The notes under the pieces are model-generated. The model was not told the DNA's origin. It ran no database searches and worked only from the letters and a program-made list of their open reading frames with translations. Of a stretch of 64,000 nt of DNA, positions 29,092 through 39,439 are shown piece after piece. Position 1 is the first letter of the stretch; every line of letters starts with the position of its first letter. A program made the position numbers and the translations under genes. The DNA lies in NCBI GenBank assembly GCA_016709575.1, contig JADJMM010000002.1, positions 124,001 to 188,000 on the forward strand. Direction: 5' to 3'. The DNA comes from Sphingobacteriaceae bacterium (GTDB lineage Bacteria; Bacteroidota; Bacteroidia; B-17B0; Aurantibacillaceae).

Positions 29092-30877
29092 TTTCGAATT
29101 TAGTTCGTTCGCAAACTTAGGGTCGATTTGACAACCCAATTTCTGCGCTGCAGTAATATCCAAACTTGCTTCTGCAAAATTCTTTATTTCATAAAAAGAT
29201 AAAGCTCTTACATAATAAGCCCTGCAATTTTGCGGATCTCGTCTTAATAAGTATCCTAATTCAGTTATTGCTTCCGAAAACATTCCTGAAGAATAAAGTG
29301 CTAATCCTCTGTAATAATTCGCCATTAAAATGGTTGGGTCGTATTTTAGAGCCGTTGTAAAATCTTCGTAAGCTTCCTTGAAATTCTTGCAATTAATATT
29401 GGCGATTCCTCTTTCCATATAAACAGAAACCAAATCACGTGGATTATTTTGAAGTACAAAATTGAAATCAGAAATAGCTTCGTTGTATTTTCCGGTTTTG
29501 TTCAATAGTAAACCTCTGTTAAAACGTGCCGAAACATAATTGGGTCGGATGGCAATAGCTTTATTTAAATCCATAATTGCATTTTCGAATTTTTCATTCT
29601 TTATAAAAATAGCGGCACGGTTACTGTATGGTAAAGCGGCATCAGGACTTTTTTGGATTGCGTCGTTCCAAAAGGTAAGACTATCATGCCAAACTTTTGT
29701 GCGTGCTTTGGAATAGTAGCTACATGTTAGAATAAATAGGATAACACCAGCAACTGAGATCCGTTTTGATGTTTTAAGTTTTGATTCGATTAAGGAATAA
29801 TTAAACAAATGTCCCATTATGAACATCAAACCAACATAAGGCAGATAAGTATAACGATCAGCCATAATCACATTTCCTGCCGGTACAATTTGTAATACTA
29901 AAGCTATTGTGATTAAAAAAAATAAAACGCCAAAAAGGATTATTTTCTTTGCCACTTTATTTTATAAACCAATACCGAAAAAATCAAAATCAAAACGGGC
30001 GCGATATAAAATACTAACGGATACTTTCCATTATCACTCAATGGATAATTATAAAACGCCGACAAATCAGAAAAAGAAAACAACTTGAAAATATACATGA
30101 CAATTGAGTAACTGCTAAATAGTATTCTATCCACAAAATCAATATCTGCTACATCGGCCAAGGCATTCGCTGATTTTTGCGAAAGAATTGAAAGGTATCC
30201 GAAAATCACAGAGAGAATTAAAAAGGCGCTTTCTCCAATATCATTTTCTTTGAAAATTTTCCACTCAAAAAATAATCCACGGCTAAAAATACAATTGGCA
30301 AAGTAACAGCCATGGCTTTAGAAAAAAGTGCGAGGAGAAAAAACAGAAACGTAATTATGTACCATTTACTTTTATTGTCTCTTTTATAAATAAAATAAGT
30401 ACAGAGCGCTCCTAAAAAAAATAAGGTGCATAGTAAATCTTTCCTGTCGGAAATCCATGCGACAGTTTCAACATGCATCGGGTGAATGGCAAACAGAAGT
30501 GCCGTTACAAATGCAGTTAATTGTTGTTTTGATAGTAACCAAACAAATGCAAACACCAAAAACGAATTGATAATATGTAAAAGCAAATTTGTAGTATGAA
30601 ATGCTTTTGCACTTAAACCAAACAAATTATACTCCGCACGATAACTAAGAGTTGTTAAGGGATGATAATGTCCGTTAGAAAAACTAGTGAATGCCTCTTT
30701 TACCGTAATACCCTTAGAAGATTGAAGATCTACGTTATTGGTAATATAAATACCATCATCCCAATCGCTGAGAAATTGATTATTTAGAGATTGGAAATAA
30801 ATCCCAATGGTGAAAATGGCGATTATGGCGAGCCAAAATAAATTTGAATATTTCTTATTTGCAAACAGAACTATCAA
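29083..30877 (-). CDS. multi-pass membrane protein with C-terminal TPR repeats (two frameshifts)
   Basis: The N-terminal 400 residues form many membrane helices with conserved loops FLSDWDDGIYITNN, FAIHPMHVETVAWISDRKDL and IMADRYTYLPYVGL. These are typical of TMTC/GT-C-like membrane TPR proteins, which are linked to protein glycosylation in other systems. Five or so TPR units follow (AIMDLNKAIAIRPNYVSARFN and similar). The gene is split twice. The A5 run at 30220-30224 should be A6 (restoring APFLILSVIFGYLS) and one base is missing at 29948-29950 (restoring KWQKKIILFGVL). Whole length is about 598 residues. The TTG start at 30877 is uncertain. Confidence 0.8.
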
Positions 30878-30881
30878 ATAT

Positions 30882-30909
30882 AAAAAAAGGGAAGCAATTG
30901 CCTCCCTTT
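30882..30909 (-). terminator. rho-independent terminator of mdh
   Basis: On the minus strand a 9-bp stem with one G-T pair (AAGGGAGGC / GCTTCCCTT, loop AATT) is followed by a T-run, about 20 bases past the mdh stop and just before the TPR gene. Confidence 0.8.
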
Positions 30910-30930
30910 AATTCAAATATAATTTCAGTT

Positions 30931-31869
30931 TTAAGCTGTCTTCATTTCACTTAGCACCTTGTTCATAGCGCGAACTGCTTCTGCACTTTTTACAAATGCT
31001 GCTTTCTCTTCGTCGTTTAATTTGAAGTCAACGATTTTTTCCCAACCGTTTTTACCAATAACAACAGGAACACCCAAACAAATATCTTTTTGTCCGTACT
31101 CACCGTCTAAGCTTACACAACAAGTATATAATTTCTTATGGTCGTTTAAAATACTGTCAACTAATGCAGCAACAGAAGCACCTGGAGCATACCAAGCTGA
31201 TGTACCTAACATACCTGTTAAAGTTGCACCACCTACCATTGTATCCGCAGCTACTTTTTTCAATTTCTCACCGTCTAAATATCCAGATACAGGAGTTCCG
31301 TTATATGTTGCTAAACGAGTTAAAGGAATCATTGTAGTGTCACCGTGACCACCGATTACATAACCTTGCACATCAGATGCAGGAACATTTAACGCTTGAG
31401 ATAAATAACATTTGAAACGTGAGCTATCTAAAATACCACCCATACCAATGATACGGTTCTTAGGTAATTTACTTTCTTTTAATGCTAAGTAAGTCATTGT
31501 ATCCATAGGATTACTTACAATGATGATAACTGCGTTCGGAGAATGTTTTAAAACATTTTCAGTTACAGTTTTCACAATTCCTGCATTGATACCAATTAAT
31601 TCTTCACGAGTCATTCCCGGTTTACGAGGAATACCAGATGTAATAACAACTACTTCGCTATTTGCTGTTTTAGAATAATCGTTAGTACTTCCACTGATGC
31701 GGGTATTGAAACCGTTTAAGGTTGCAGTTTGCATAAGGTCTAAAGCTTTTCCTTCAGCAAAATTTTCTTTAATATCTAAGATAACTACTTCACTCGCGAT
31801 TTTATTTAACGCGATGTATTCTGCACAAGATGCGCCTACATTTCCGGCACCGATAACTGAAACTTTCAT
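30931..31869 (-). CDS. mdh: malate dehydrogenase
   Basis: This 312-residue NAD-dependent enzyme of the TCA cycle interconverts malate and oxaloacetate. It has the NAD-binding loop VIGAGNVGAS near the N-terminus, the mobile substrate loop ITSGIPRKPGMTREELIGIN with its arginines, VSNPMDTMTYLAL, and the catalytic His in IGGHGDTTMIPL. It belongs to the LDH-like MDH group common in Bacteroidota. The gene is intact, monocistronic and followed by a clear terminator. Confidence 0.95.
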   Translation of the reverse strand: MKVSVIGAGNVGASCAEYIALNKIASEVVILDIKENFAEGKALDLMQTATLNGFNTRISGSTNDYSKTANSEVVVITSGIPRKPGMTREELIGINAGIVKTVTENVLKHSPNAVIIIVSNPMDTMTYLALKESKLPKNRIIGMGGILDSSRFKCYLSQALNVPASDVQGYVIGGHGDTTMIPLTRLATYNGTPVSGYLDGEKLKKVAADTMVGGATLTGMLGTSAWYAPGASVAALVDSILNDHKKLYTCCVSLDGEYGQKDICLGVPVVIGKNGWEKIVDFKLNDEEKAAFVKSAEAVRAMNKVLSEMKTA

Positions 31870-31949
31870 GGTATAATTGATTAAATGAGTTAACTAATTT
31901 TCTTTAAATATAGAGGATTTGAGAGAATTAATAAAAGATTTTGGTCATT

Positions 31950-32174
31950 TTATTTTACCTCTTCATAATCAATATACTCCCCTGCATCCGACTTCAACTC
32001 ACCCTTTTTAGGTTGAGTATTATGGTTGGTGTTATGATTCGTATTTTGATTGTAATTAGGGTTGTTTCCCGTAGTGTTTTGAGCATTCCGAGCTGTAGTA
32101 GAAAAACTCTTGAAAGCACTGATTACCCTCCAGATTACCCAAATTATTATGACGGTCCAAATAATATCGCGCAT
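31950..32174 (-). CDS. small membrane protein, DUF4834-like
   Basis: The 74-residue protein has one N-terminal hydrophobic helix (IIWTVIIIWVIWRVISAF), an Asn/Thr-rich linker (NNPNYNQNTNHNTNHNT) and the C-terminal GEYIDYEEVK, the signature ending of the Bacteroidota DUF4834 family. The function is unknown. It lies between mdh and carB on the same strand. Confidence 0.65.
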   Translation of the reverse strand: MRDIIWTVIIIWVIWRVISAFKSFSTTARNAQNTTGNNPNYNQNTNHNTNHNTQPKKGELKSDAGEYIDYEEVK

Positions 32175-32270
32175 GGCGTTAATTTATGAAGCAAATATCC
32201 TAATTTTTAGGGTTCGTTTGACGTTAATTTTCGCCAAAAACGATAATCGGTTGATTTCTAAGCCAAGCGG

Positions 32271-35085
32271 TTATTTACTTAAGTACAAGTTTCTTTCGCT
32301 ATAAATGTTTTGGAAATACTCGTCGAACAAATCATCAATAAAGTAGATCGCTTCACCGGTTGATTTCATCTCCGGACCTAATTCCTTCTGGATTTCAGGA
32401 AATTTCTCGTAACTGAATACCGGAATTTTTATAGCGTAACCTATTTTCTTAGGTTTGAAAGTGAAATCTTTTACCTTAGCACCCAACATTACTTTTGTGG
32501 CGTAATTTACATAAGGTTCATCATAAGCTTTAGCAATAAACGGAACCGTACGTGAGGCACGAGGATTCGCCTCGATGATATAAACTATTTCGTCTTTAAT
32601 TGCGAACTGAATATTTAATAAACCAACTGTTTTTAAAGCAACTGCAATTGTTTTTGTGTGCTGCTCCATTTGTTTTATTACATTATCTGACAAATCAAAT
32701 GTTGGAAGAACAGCATAAGAATCTCCCGAGTGAATTCCGGCAGGCTCAATATGTTCCATCATTCCAATAATGTAAACGTCTTTACCATCACAAATGGAAT
32801 CCGATTCAGCTTCAATAGCACCTTGCAAGAAATGATCTAATAACACTTTATTATCCTGGTAAATCATTCAATAATTTTACAACGTGTTGCTCTAACTCTT
32901 CTTCATTGATTACAATCTTCATCGATTGTCCACCTAATACATAACTAGGACGAACTAATAAAGGGAAACCTAATTCTTTAGATAAAGTAAGAGCTTCTTC
33001 AGCATCAGTAATTACTCCAAATTTTGGATATGGAATATTATTTTCTTTTAGTAAGTTAGAGAAACTACCTCTGTCTTCAGCTAAATCCAAAGATTTGAAA
33101 TCTGTTCCAATAATTTTGATGCCGTAACGCTCTAATTTTTCTGCAAGCTTTAAAGCTGTTTGTCCGCCTAATTGTACAATTACACCTTCTGGTTTTTCAT
33201 GAAGGATGATGTCGTAAATGTGTTCCCAGAACACCGGCTCAAAATATAATTTATCGGCTGTACTGAAATCTGTACTAACGGTTTCCGGATTACAGTTTAT
33301 CATAATGGTTTCGTAACCCATTTCCTTTGCTGCTAATACCCCGTGAACACAACTGTAATCAAATTCAATTCCTTGTCCAATACGATTCGGACCGCTTCCT
33401 AAAATAACAACCTTCTTTTTATCGGTACGGATACTTTCGTTCTCGTCTTCGAAGGTTGAATAGTAATAAGGTGTTTTTGCTTCGAATTCCGCTGCACAAG
33501 TATCTACTAATTTGTAAACGCGTTTAATACCTAATTCATTTCTCTTTTTATAAACTTCGCTTTCCAAACAACGTAATAAATGTGCTACCTGACGATCAGC
33601 ATATCCTTTTTGTTTGGCTTCATAGAGAAGATCTTTAGGTAAATTAGAAAGATTATGTTTTGAGATTTCATTCTCCAGCGCAATCATTTCTTCGATTTGC
33701 TGTAAGAACCACATATCAATCTTCGTTAGCTTTTGAATAGTTTTGATAGCGATACCATGTTTCATCGCATCGTAAATCATAAACAAACGGTTCCAACTCG
33801 GGCGCTCTAAAGCTTGAAGTAATTCTGCAGTGTTTGTATTTTCTTTTCCATCAGCACCTAGACCATTACGTTTAATTTCTAAACTCTGACAAGCTTTTTG
33901 TAAGGCTTCCTGAAAACTTCTTCCAATAGCCATTACTTCACCAACCGATTTCATTTGGAAACCTAATTCACGGTTACAACCTTTAAATTTATCGAAGTTC
34001 CAACGTGGAATTTTTACAATTACATAGTCTAATGTTGGTTCAAAGTATGCTGATGTTGATTTTGTAATTTCATTTATTAATTCATCCAAATTATAACCAA
34101 TCGCTAATTTACTGGCAATTCTTGCAATTGGATAACCGGTTGCTTTACTTGCTAAAGCTGATGAACGTGATACGCGCGGATTAATTTCAATTGCAATAAT
34201 TTCCTCTGATTCTTCATTACTCACAGCAAACTGAACATTACATCCACCTGCAAAATTTCCAATACTGCGCATCATCTTGATAGCCATGGTACGCATCTTT
34301 TGATACGTGCTATCACTTAATGTTTGAGCAGGTGCTACAGTAATACTATCTCCTGTATGTACGCCCATTGGATCGAAGTTTTCGATAGAACAAATAATAG
34401 CAACGTTATCGTTTTTATCACGTAACAATTCTAATTCATATTCTTTCCAACCTAAAACTGCTTTATCAATTAATACTTCATGTATTGGCGAAGTTTGCAA
34501 ACCTCTATTTAATAATGCATCAAATTGTTCTTTTTCATAAACTACTGAACCACCACTTCCACCTAAAGTAAAAGAAGGACGAATTACCAACGGGAATCCA
34601 AATTCCTGAGCAACCGATTTACCTTCTAAAAAACTTTTCGCGATTTTACTTGGCGCCATACCCACACCAATTTCATTCATGCGCATGCGGAATAAATCAC
34701 GGTCTTCAGTAACTTTTATCGCTTCAATATCCACGCCAATCATTTTCACACCATACTTTTTCCAAATTCCCATATCGTCGCATTTCAAAGCGAGATTTAA
34801 AGCGGTTTGTCCGCCCATTGTTGGAAGCACAGCATCAATTTGACGCTCTTCTAATATTTTGATAATCGATTTTACTTCTAAAGGCCAAAGGTAAATGTGG
34901 TCGGCAGTTACTTTATCCGTCATAATTGTAGCCGGATTACTGTTAATTAAACTGACCTCAATACCTTCTTCTCTTAAACTTTTTGCGGCTTGCGAACCTG
35001 AATAATCGAATTCGCAGGCTTGCCCAATGATAATGGGACCTGAACCTATAATTAAAACTGATTTTATGGAGTTATCTTTTGGCAT
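32271..35085 (-). CDS. carB: carbamoyl-phosphate synthase large subunit (one frameshift)
   Basis: CarB makes carbamoyl phosphate for pyrimidine and arginine synthesis. Both ATP-grasp halves are present: the first starts LIIGSGPIIIGQACEFDYSG with AIEINPRVSRSSALASKATG, the second VVILGSGPNRIGQGIEFDYS with IIEANPRASRTVPFIAKAY. One extra G near 32855-32856 breaks the frame at LNDLPDNKVLLDHFLQG. The corrected protein of about 938 residues stops after IYFIDDLFDEYFQNIYSERNLYLSK. It therefore lacks the C-terminal MGS-like allosteric domain of the E. coli enzyme, as is usual in Bacteroidota. A promoter lies upstream at 35125-35153. Confidence 0.95.
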
Positions 35086-35124
35086 ATACTTTTTTACTGT
35101 TTAGGACGGAAAAAACAAATTGTG

Positions 35125-35153
35125 TAAAGATAGTCGGATTGCCCTTGCTCCAA
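35125..35153 (-). promoter_or_regulatory. Bacteroidota-type promoter of carB
   Basis: On the minus strand TTG is followed after 18 bases by TATCTTTA, close to the -33 TTG / -7 TAnnTTTG pattern. The -7 element ends 40 bases before the carB ATG. Confidence 0.55.
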
Positions 35154-35217
35154 AAAACAAGATATTAACGAGTTATTAATAAAATAAATTAGCTTAACTT
35201 ACGTTAGCTAAATACCC

Positions 35218-36399
35218 ATGAAAAAAGCCTTACTACTTCTCATAACTTTAATTCTTTTAAACAAAGAGTATAAAGCGCAGACTTGGGCACAATTAACGGA
35301 TTTTCCAAGCAATGAGCGGGATGATGGCACTGCTTTTGTAATCAATAACAAAGCGTACTGCGGTTCAGGCTTACAAGTTGGTTGGGGTTTAGCCGGGGAT
35401 TTTCATTATTTGGATTTAGGAACAGAAACCTGGAGCACAGTGGCTTCAATGCCGGCAGGAAAAGAACGTCAATACGCTTGCGGATTTACCGATGGAACCA
35501 ATGGTTTTGTTTTTGGAGGTGAAGCTTTTGGTAGCAACCTAAATGATTTATGGATGTATAGTCCAACTACCAACTCTTGGACAGCCATGGCCTCAAAACC
35601 GGGAAACGGCGTTAGAGGTGCTTCATATTTTGTAATTGGAAATGTAGCTTATATTGTTGGTGGTGCTTCTGCACCAAATGATGCTATTAATGAAGTTTGG
35701 GCTTATGATATGAGCACCAACATTTGGACTCAAAAAAATAATTTACCAATTACCAATTGGAGAGGAGGTGGCGCTGCAACAAATGGAAAAGGTTATTTAC
35801 TGTACGGCATGAATTCTGTTTATGCTTATAATCGATATCTATATGAATACGATCCATTAGGTGATAATTGGACTTACAAAAGCACCTTCGCAGGACCAGG
35901 CACTGGAAAAGTTTATGCCAATATGCAAGCCATTAATAATGATTTGGTAATTTTTGGTGGGAAGGATAGTTTGAACGCTTGTAATAATCAACTCTGGTCT
36001 TATAATCTCACAAATAACACATGGCTTTCGGTAAGTACGTTAACTGCTACATTACGCAAAGGCGGAATGGGTTTTACAAATGGCGGTACTTACTATTATA
36101 CCTGCGGAATTAGTCAAGCTGATGTACGCTTAAAAGAAACTTGGAAAACGGCTATATCGGTTGGGATAAATGAATTTGAAAAGAAAGAAGAGTTAGGAAT
36201 ATTTCCCAATCCCGCTTCAGAAACTATTACAGTAAGCTTACCGAAAAACTCACGAAAAAATTATGAGATTCTTGATGCAACCGGACGGATTTCTATTTCG
36301 GGTGCATTAGAAAATGATAAGATAAATGTAAGTTCGTTAAGTCCTGGTCTGTACTTTCTTGTATGTGGCAGTCATAGTTCAAAACTTATTATCCAATAA
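35218..36399 (+). CDS. Kelch-repeat protein with T9SS type A sorting tail
   Basis: The 393-residue protein has a signal peptide (MKKALLLLITLILLNKEYKAQ) and five to six Kelch units recognisable by paired Gly and W (for example FVFGGEAFGSNLNDLWMYSPTTNSW, YIVGGASAPNDAINEVWAYD), forming a beta-propeller. The C-terminal 75 residues, LGIFPNPASETITVSLP to SLSPGLYFLVC and SKLIIQ, are a T9SS type A sorting domain. It is predicted to be secreted or surface-bound; the ligand is unknown. It is divergent from carB and intact. Confidence 0.88.
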   Translation: MKKALLLLITLILLNKEYKAQTWAQLTDFPSNERDDGTAFVINNKAYCGSGLQVGWGLAGDFHYLDLGTETWSTVASMPAGKERQYACGFTDGTNGFVFGGEAFGSNLNDLWMYSPTTNSWTAMASKPGNGVRGASYFVIGNVAYIVGGASAPNDAINEVWAYDMSTNIWTQKNNLPITNWRGGGAATNGKGYLLYGMNSVYAYNRYLYEYDPLGDNWTYKSTFAGPGTGKVYANMQAINNDLVIFGGKDSLNACNNQLWSYNLTNNTWLSVSTLTATLRKGGMGFTNGGTYYYTCGISQADVRLKETWKTAISVGINEFEKKEELGIFPNPASETITVSLPKNSRKNYEILDATGRISISGALENDKINVSSLSPGLYFLVCGSHSSKLIIQ

Positions 36400-36510
36400 A
36401 TTTTGTGATTTCTTTAAAACTTATTTTCTTTGTATCACAAATGACAATCGTTATTACATATAAACGAAAATGTAAGGCCAATCAGGCCGTTAATTAGTTC
36501 TGAAAGCTAT

Positions 36511-37479
36511 GTGCTTTCCTTTTGTGTCAAATCATTTTATTTTTATCATCTGGAACAAAATATAAAATCGGTTTTATTACCTGCCTTAAATTTCATGCGT
36601 ATTGATGAAAACGAGGAGCCTGATTTAAAATATATTGAAACCAACATCAACACAGAACTAAAAAAATATCCGGGCGAAAATTTATTTATTACTCAAGGTT
36701 ACATTTGCAGAAATGAATTTGGTGAAATTGATAATTTAAAACGTGGTGGTAGTGATTACACCGCTTCTATTATTGGTGCAGCATTACATGCCAGCGAAGT
36801 TCAAATTTGGACAGACATTGATGGTATGCATAATAATGACCCTCGTTTCGTAAATAAAACGCATCCGATAAATGAATTAAGTTTTGATGAGGCGGCTGAG
36901 TTGGCCTATTTCGGTGCAAAAATTTTACATCCAACTTGTATTTTACCGGCGCAAAAAAGAAATATTCCGGTGCGTTTAAAAAACACCATGCAACCTGAAG
37001 CTCCCGGAACTTTAATTGCAGGAAATGTAAGTACATCTGTTGGATTAAAAGCAGTTGCAGCTAAGGATGGTATTATCGCTATCAATATTAAAAGCGACCG
37101 AATGTTATTAGCACATGGTTTTTTACGTGCAGTATTTGAAATTTTCGAGAGGTATAAAACATCAATCGACATGATTACTACTTCAGAGATTGCTGTTTCT
37201 TTAACTATTGATAATCCAAAACACTTGAAGGAAATTAAAAAGGAGTTGGAAGAAATTGCAAATGTTTTAATTGAAGAAAACCAAACTATTATTTGTATAG
37301 TGGGAAGCGTTCCTAAAGATGCAGCAGGTTACGGATACAAAGTTTTAGAAGCGTTGAAAGATATTCCATTACGAATGGTGTCTTATGGTGGTAGTCCGAA
37401 CAATATTTCTGTTTTGATTGACGGCAAATTGAAAAAAGATGCGTTGATGGCGTTAAATAAAGGTTTGTTTAATTATTAA
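36511..37479 (+). pseudogene. lysC: aspartate kinase, N-terminal part missing
   Basis: Aspartokinase phosphorylates aspartate, the first step to lysine, threonine and methionine. From about SFYFYHLEQNIKSVLLPALNFMRIDE onward the sequence follows the Bacteroidota enzyme: GGSDYTASIIGAALHASEVQIWTDIDGMHNNDPR, LAYFGAKILHPTC, then two ACT domains (SIDMITTSEIAVSLTID). The N-terminal roughly 130 residues with the KFGGTSV nucleotide motif are absent. Only 111 bases separate this from the Kelch gene and they encode nothing like it, so the enzyme as shown could not work. The start given (GTG) is only the edge of the open frame. lysA follows 9 bases later. Confidence 0.85.
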
Positions 37480-37488
37480 TCCGGTTTT

Positions 37489-38644
37489 ATGTTTTCAAAA
37501 GATACTATACAAAAATTTGAGAAGCTGCCAACGCCGTTTTATTATTACGACATTGCTTTACTCACAAAAACTCTGGAAGAAGTAAAAAAACAATTCCAAA
37601 AACATAATTTTCATGTGCATTATGCGCTGAAAGCAAATTCTAATCCGAAAATTTTAAAATTAATTCATTCGTACGGTTTAGGTGCTGATTGTGTTAGTGG
37701 CAATGAAGTGAAACGTGCGGTTGAATGTAATTTCACCAATGATAAAATTGTTTTTGCGGGTGTTGGAAAGAGTGATGCTGAAATAAATTACGCTTTAGAT
37801 CAGAACATTTTGTGTTTTAATGTGGAGAGTTTGCAAGAACTCGAAGTAATGAATGAACTTGCGCAGAAAAAAAATAAAGTAGCAAACATCGCGTTGCGAA
37901 TTAATCCGAATGTTGATGCGTACACACATAAATACATTACCACAGGATTAGAAGAAAATAAATTCGGGATTAATCCTTACGAGTTTGATGATGTAATTGC
38001 TTTGCTGAAAAAAACTTCCGAACTTAAAGTTAAATGGTTTGCATTTTCATATTGGTTCGCAGATTACTGATTTAAGTCCGTTTAAAAAATTATGTCAGCG
38101 CGTTAATGAAATCAACACCTGGTTTTTACATAAAGGTTTTGATTTAAAAATTATAAATGTTGGTGGCGGATTAGGTATTAATTATAAAGAACCCGAAAAA
38201 GAAAACATTGTGAGCTTCGATTCATTCTTTAATGTGTTTAAAGAATTTTTAGAAGTGCGCCCGAACCAAGAAGTGCATTTTGAATTAGGTCGCGCTATAG
38301 TGGCTCAGTGTGGTTCCTTAATATCGAGAGTACTTTACATTAAGAAAGCCATAAATACCAATTTTGCTATTTTGGATGCGGGTATGACAGAACTAATCCG
38401 TCCGGCTCTATATCAGGCATACCATAAAATTGAGAACTTAAGTTCTGTTGCAAAACCCCTAAAATATGACGTGGTTGGTCCAATTTGCGAAAGTTCCGAC
38501 TGTTTCGGAAAAGCAATGGAATTGCCTGAAACCGAAAGAGGTAACTTATTGGCTATCAGGTCGGCAGGAGCCTATGGAGAGGTGATGGCCTCGGGGTACA
38601 ATTTGAGGGATAAAACCCGCCAAATATACTCAGATGAGCTATAG
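37489..38644 (+). CDS. lysA: diaminopimelate decarboxylase (one frameshift)
   Basis: LysA decarboxylates meso-diaminopimelate to lysine, the last step of the pathway. The PLP lysine lies in HVHYALKANSNPKIL; the substrate/PLP site shows GLHFHIGSQITD, GGGLGINY and, at the end, GPICESSDCFGK and SAGAYGEVMASGYN. The frame is lost at 38032-38037, between TSELKVK and GLHFHIGSQI, where the conserved segment continues in another frame. The product is about 385 residues. It sits 9 bases behind the aspartokinase gene, so both form a lysine operon. Confidence 0.92.
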
Positions 38645-38678
38645 TTGGTCGATTTGGCAAAATATGCCCTTGTAATTT

Positions 38679-38708
38679 TTGCAACTTTAGCTTATTGTTG
38701 TATATTTG
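38679..38708 (+). promoter_or_regulatory. Bacteroidota-type promoter of rpmB operon
   Basis: TTG (38679-38681) is followed after exactly 19 bases by TATATTTG (38701-38708), a full match to the TTG-N19-TAnnTTTG promoter pattern. Transcription would begin near 38715, about 33 bases before rpmB. Confidence 0.75.
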
Positions 38709-38747
38709 CGTCCCCATAATTTTTGGGCGAAATTAAAGATTTAGAAT

Positions 38748-38987
38748 ATGTCACGTATTTGTCAAATAACAGGAAAAAAGGCGATGGGCGGTAATAAAGT
38801 ATCGCACTCTAACGCAAAGTCTCGCCGTCAGTTTAAAGTGAACTTAAAACGTAAACGTTTTTTTGTTCCTGAAACAGGAGAATGGGTTACACTTCGTGTA
38901 TCTACATCAGCTTTGAAATTTATTAATAAAAAAGGTATTTATGCCTGTATGAAGGACGCGAAAGCAGCCGGAATACTTGTTGCATAA
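38748..38987 (+). CDS. rpmB: 50S ribosomal protein L28
   Basis: The 79-residue basic protein begins MSRICQITGKKAMGGNKVSHSNAKSRRQF, the L28 signature, and has VNLKRKRFFVPETGEWVTLRVSTSALK. It is a structural protein of the large subunit. It is the first gene of the rpmB-rpmG-DUF4295 operon, 21 bases before rpmG, behind a consensus promoter. Confidence 0.97.
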   Translation: MSRICQITGKKAMGGNKVSHSNAKSRRQFKVNLKRKRFFVPETGEWVTLRVSTSALKFINKKGIYACMKDAKAAGILVA

Positions 38988-39008
38988 TCTTTATAAAAAC
39001 CAGGAAAA

Positions 39009-39191
39009 ATGGCACGTAGTAAAAACAGAATACAGGTAATTTTAGAATGTACTGAGCACAAAGAAAGCGGTAAGCCGGGAACGTCTCGTTACATCACAAC
39101 TAAAAACAAAAAGAACACACCTGATCGTATCGAGTTAAAAAAATATAACGCGGTATTGAAAAAAATGACTGTTCATAAAGAGATTAAATAA
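39009..39191 (+). CDS. rpmG: 50S ribosomal protein L33
   Basis: This 60-residue large-subunit protein reads MARSKNRIQVILECTEHKESGKPGTSRYITTKNKKNTPDRIELKKY. Only one of the Cys positions is seen (C14), so it is the zinc-free form. It lies between rpmB and the DUF4295 gene. Confidence 0.96.
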   Translation: MARSKNRIQVILECTEHKESGKPGTSRYITTKNKKNTPDRIELKKYNAVLKKMTVHKEIK

Positions 39192-39210
39192 CCTTTAAAA
39201 ATAAAGTACA

Positions 39211-39366
39211 ATGGCAAAGAAGGTAGTTGCAACATTAAAAACGGGAAAAGGTAAAGATTTTACCAAAGTGATTAAAATGATTAAGTCGCCAAAAACTGGT
39301 GCTTATGCATTCCGTGAAGAGATCGTACATAACGATCATATCGCAGATTTTTTAAAATCTAAATAA
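39211..39366 (+). CDS. DUF4295 family protein
   Basis: A 51-residue basic protein: MAKKVVATLKTGKGKDF, then KVIKMIKSPKTGAYAFREEI and the end IADFLKSK. This is the DUF4295 family, found in Bacteroidota directly after rpmG, where it is thought to be ribosome-related; its role is not established. It starts 19 bases after the rpmG stop and is followed by a terminator. Confidence 0.9.
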   Translation: MAKKVVATLKTGKGKDFTKVIKMIKSPKTGAYAFREEIVHNDHIADFLKSK

Positions 39367-39387
39367 TATTATAGCAAAACATTTAAG

Positions 39388-39424
39388 ATTTCTTTCTCTA
39401 GAACAAGGGAAAGAAATTTTTATT
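39388..39424 (+). terminator. terminator after the rpmB-rpmG-DUF4295 operon
   Basis: A 9-bp perfect stem (ATTTCTTTC at 39388-39396, GAAAGAAAT at 39409-39417) with a 12-base loop is followed by TTTTATTTT. It lies 22 bases past the DUF4295 stop and just before ftsY. Confidence 0.75.
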
Positions 39425-39439
39425 TTAAGGCAGTTCTAA

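Noticed and set aside
38679..38747. Ribosomal-protein autoregulatory leader before rpmB
   Set aside because: The leader after the promoter is only about 33 bases and shows no stable stem; a plain promoter explains it.
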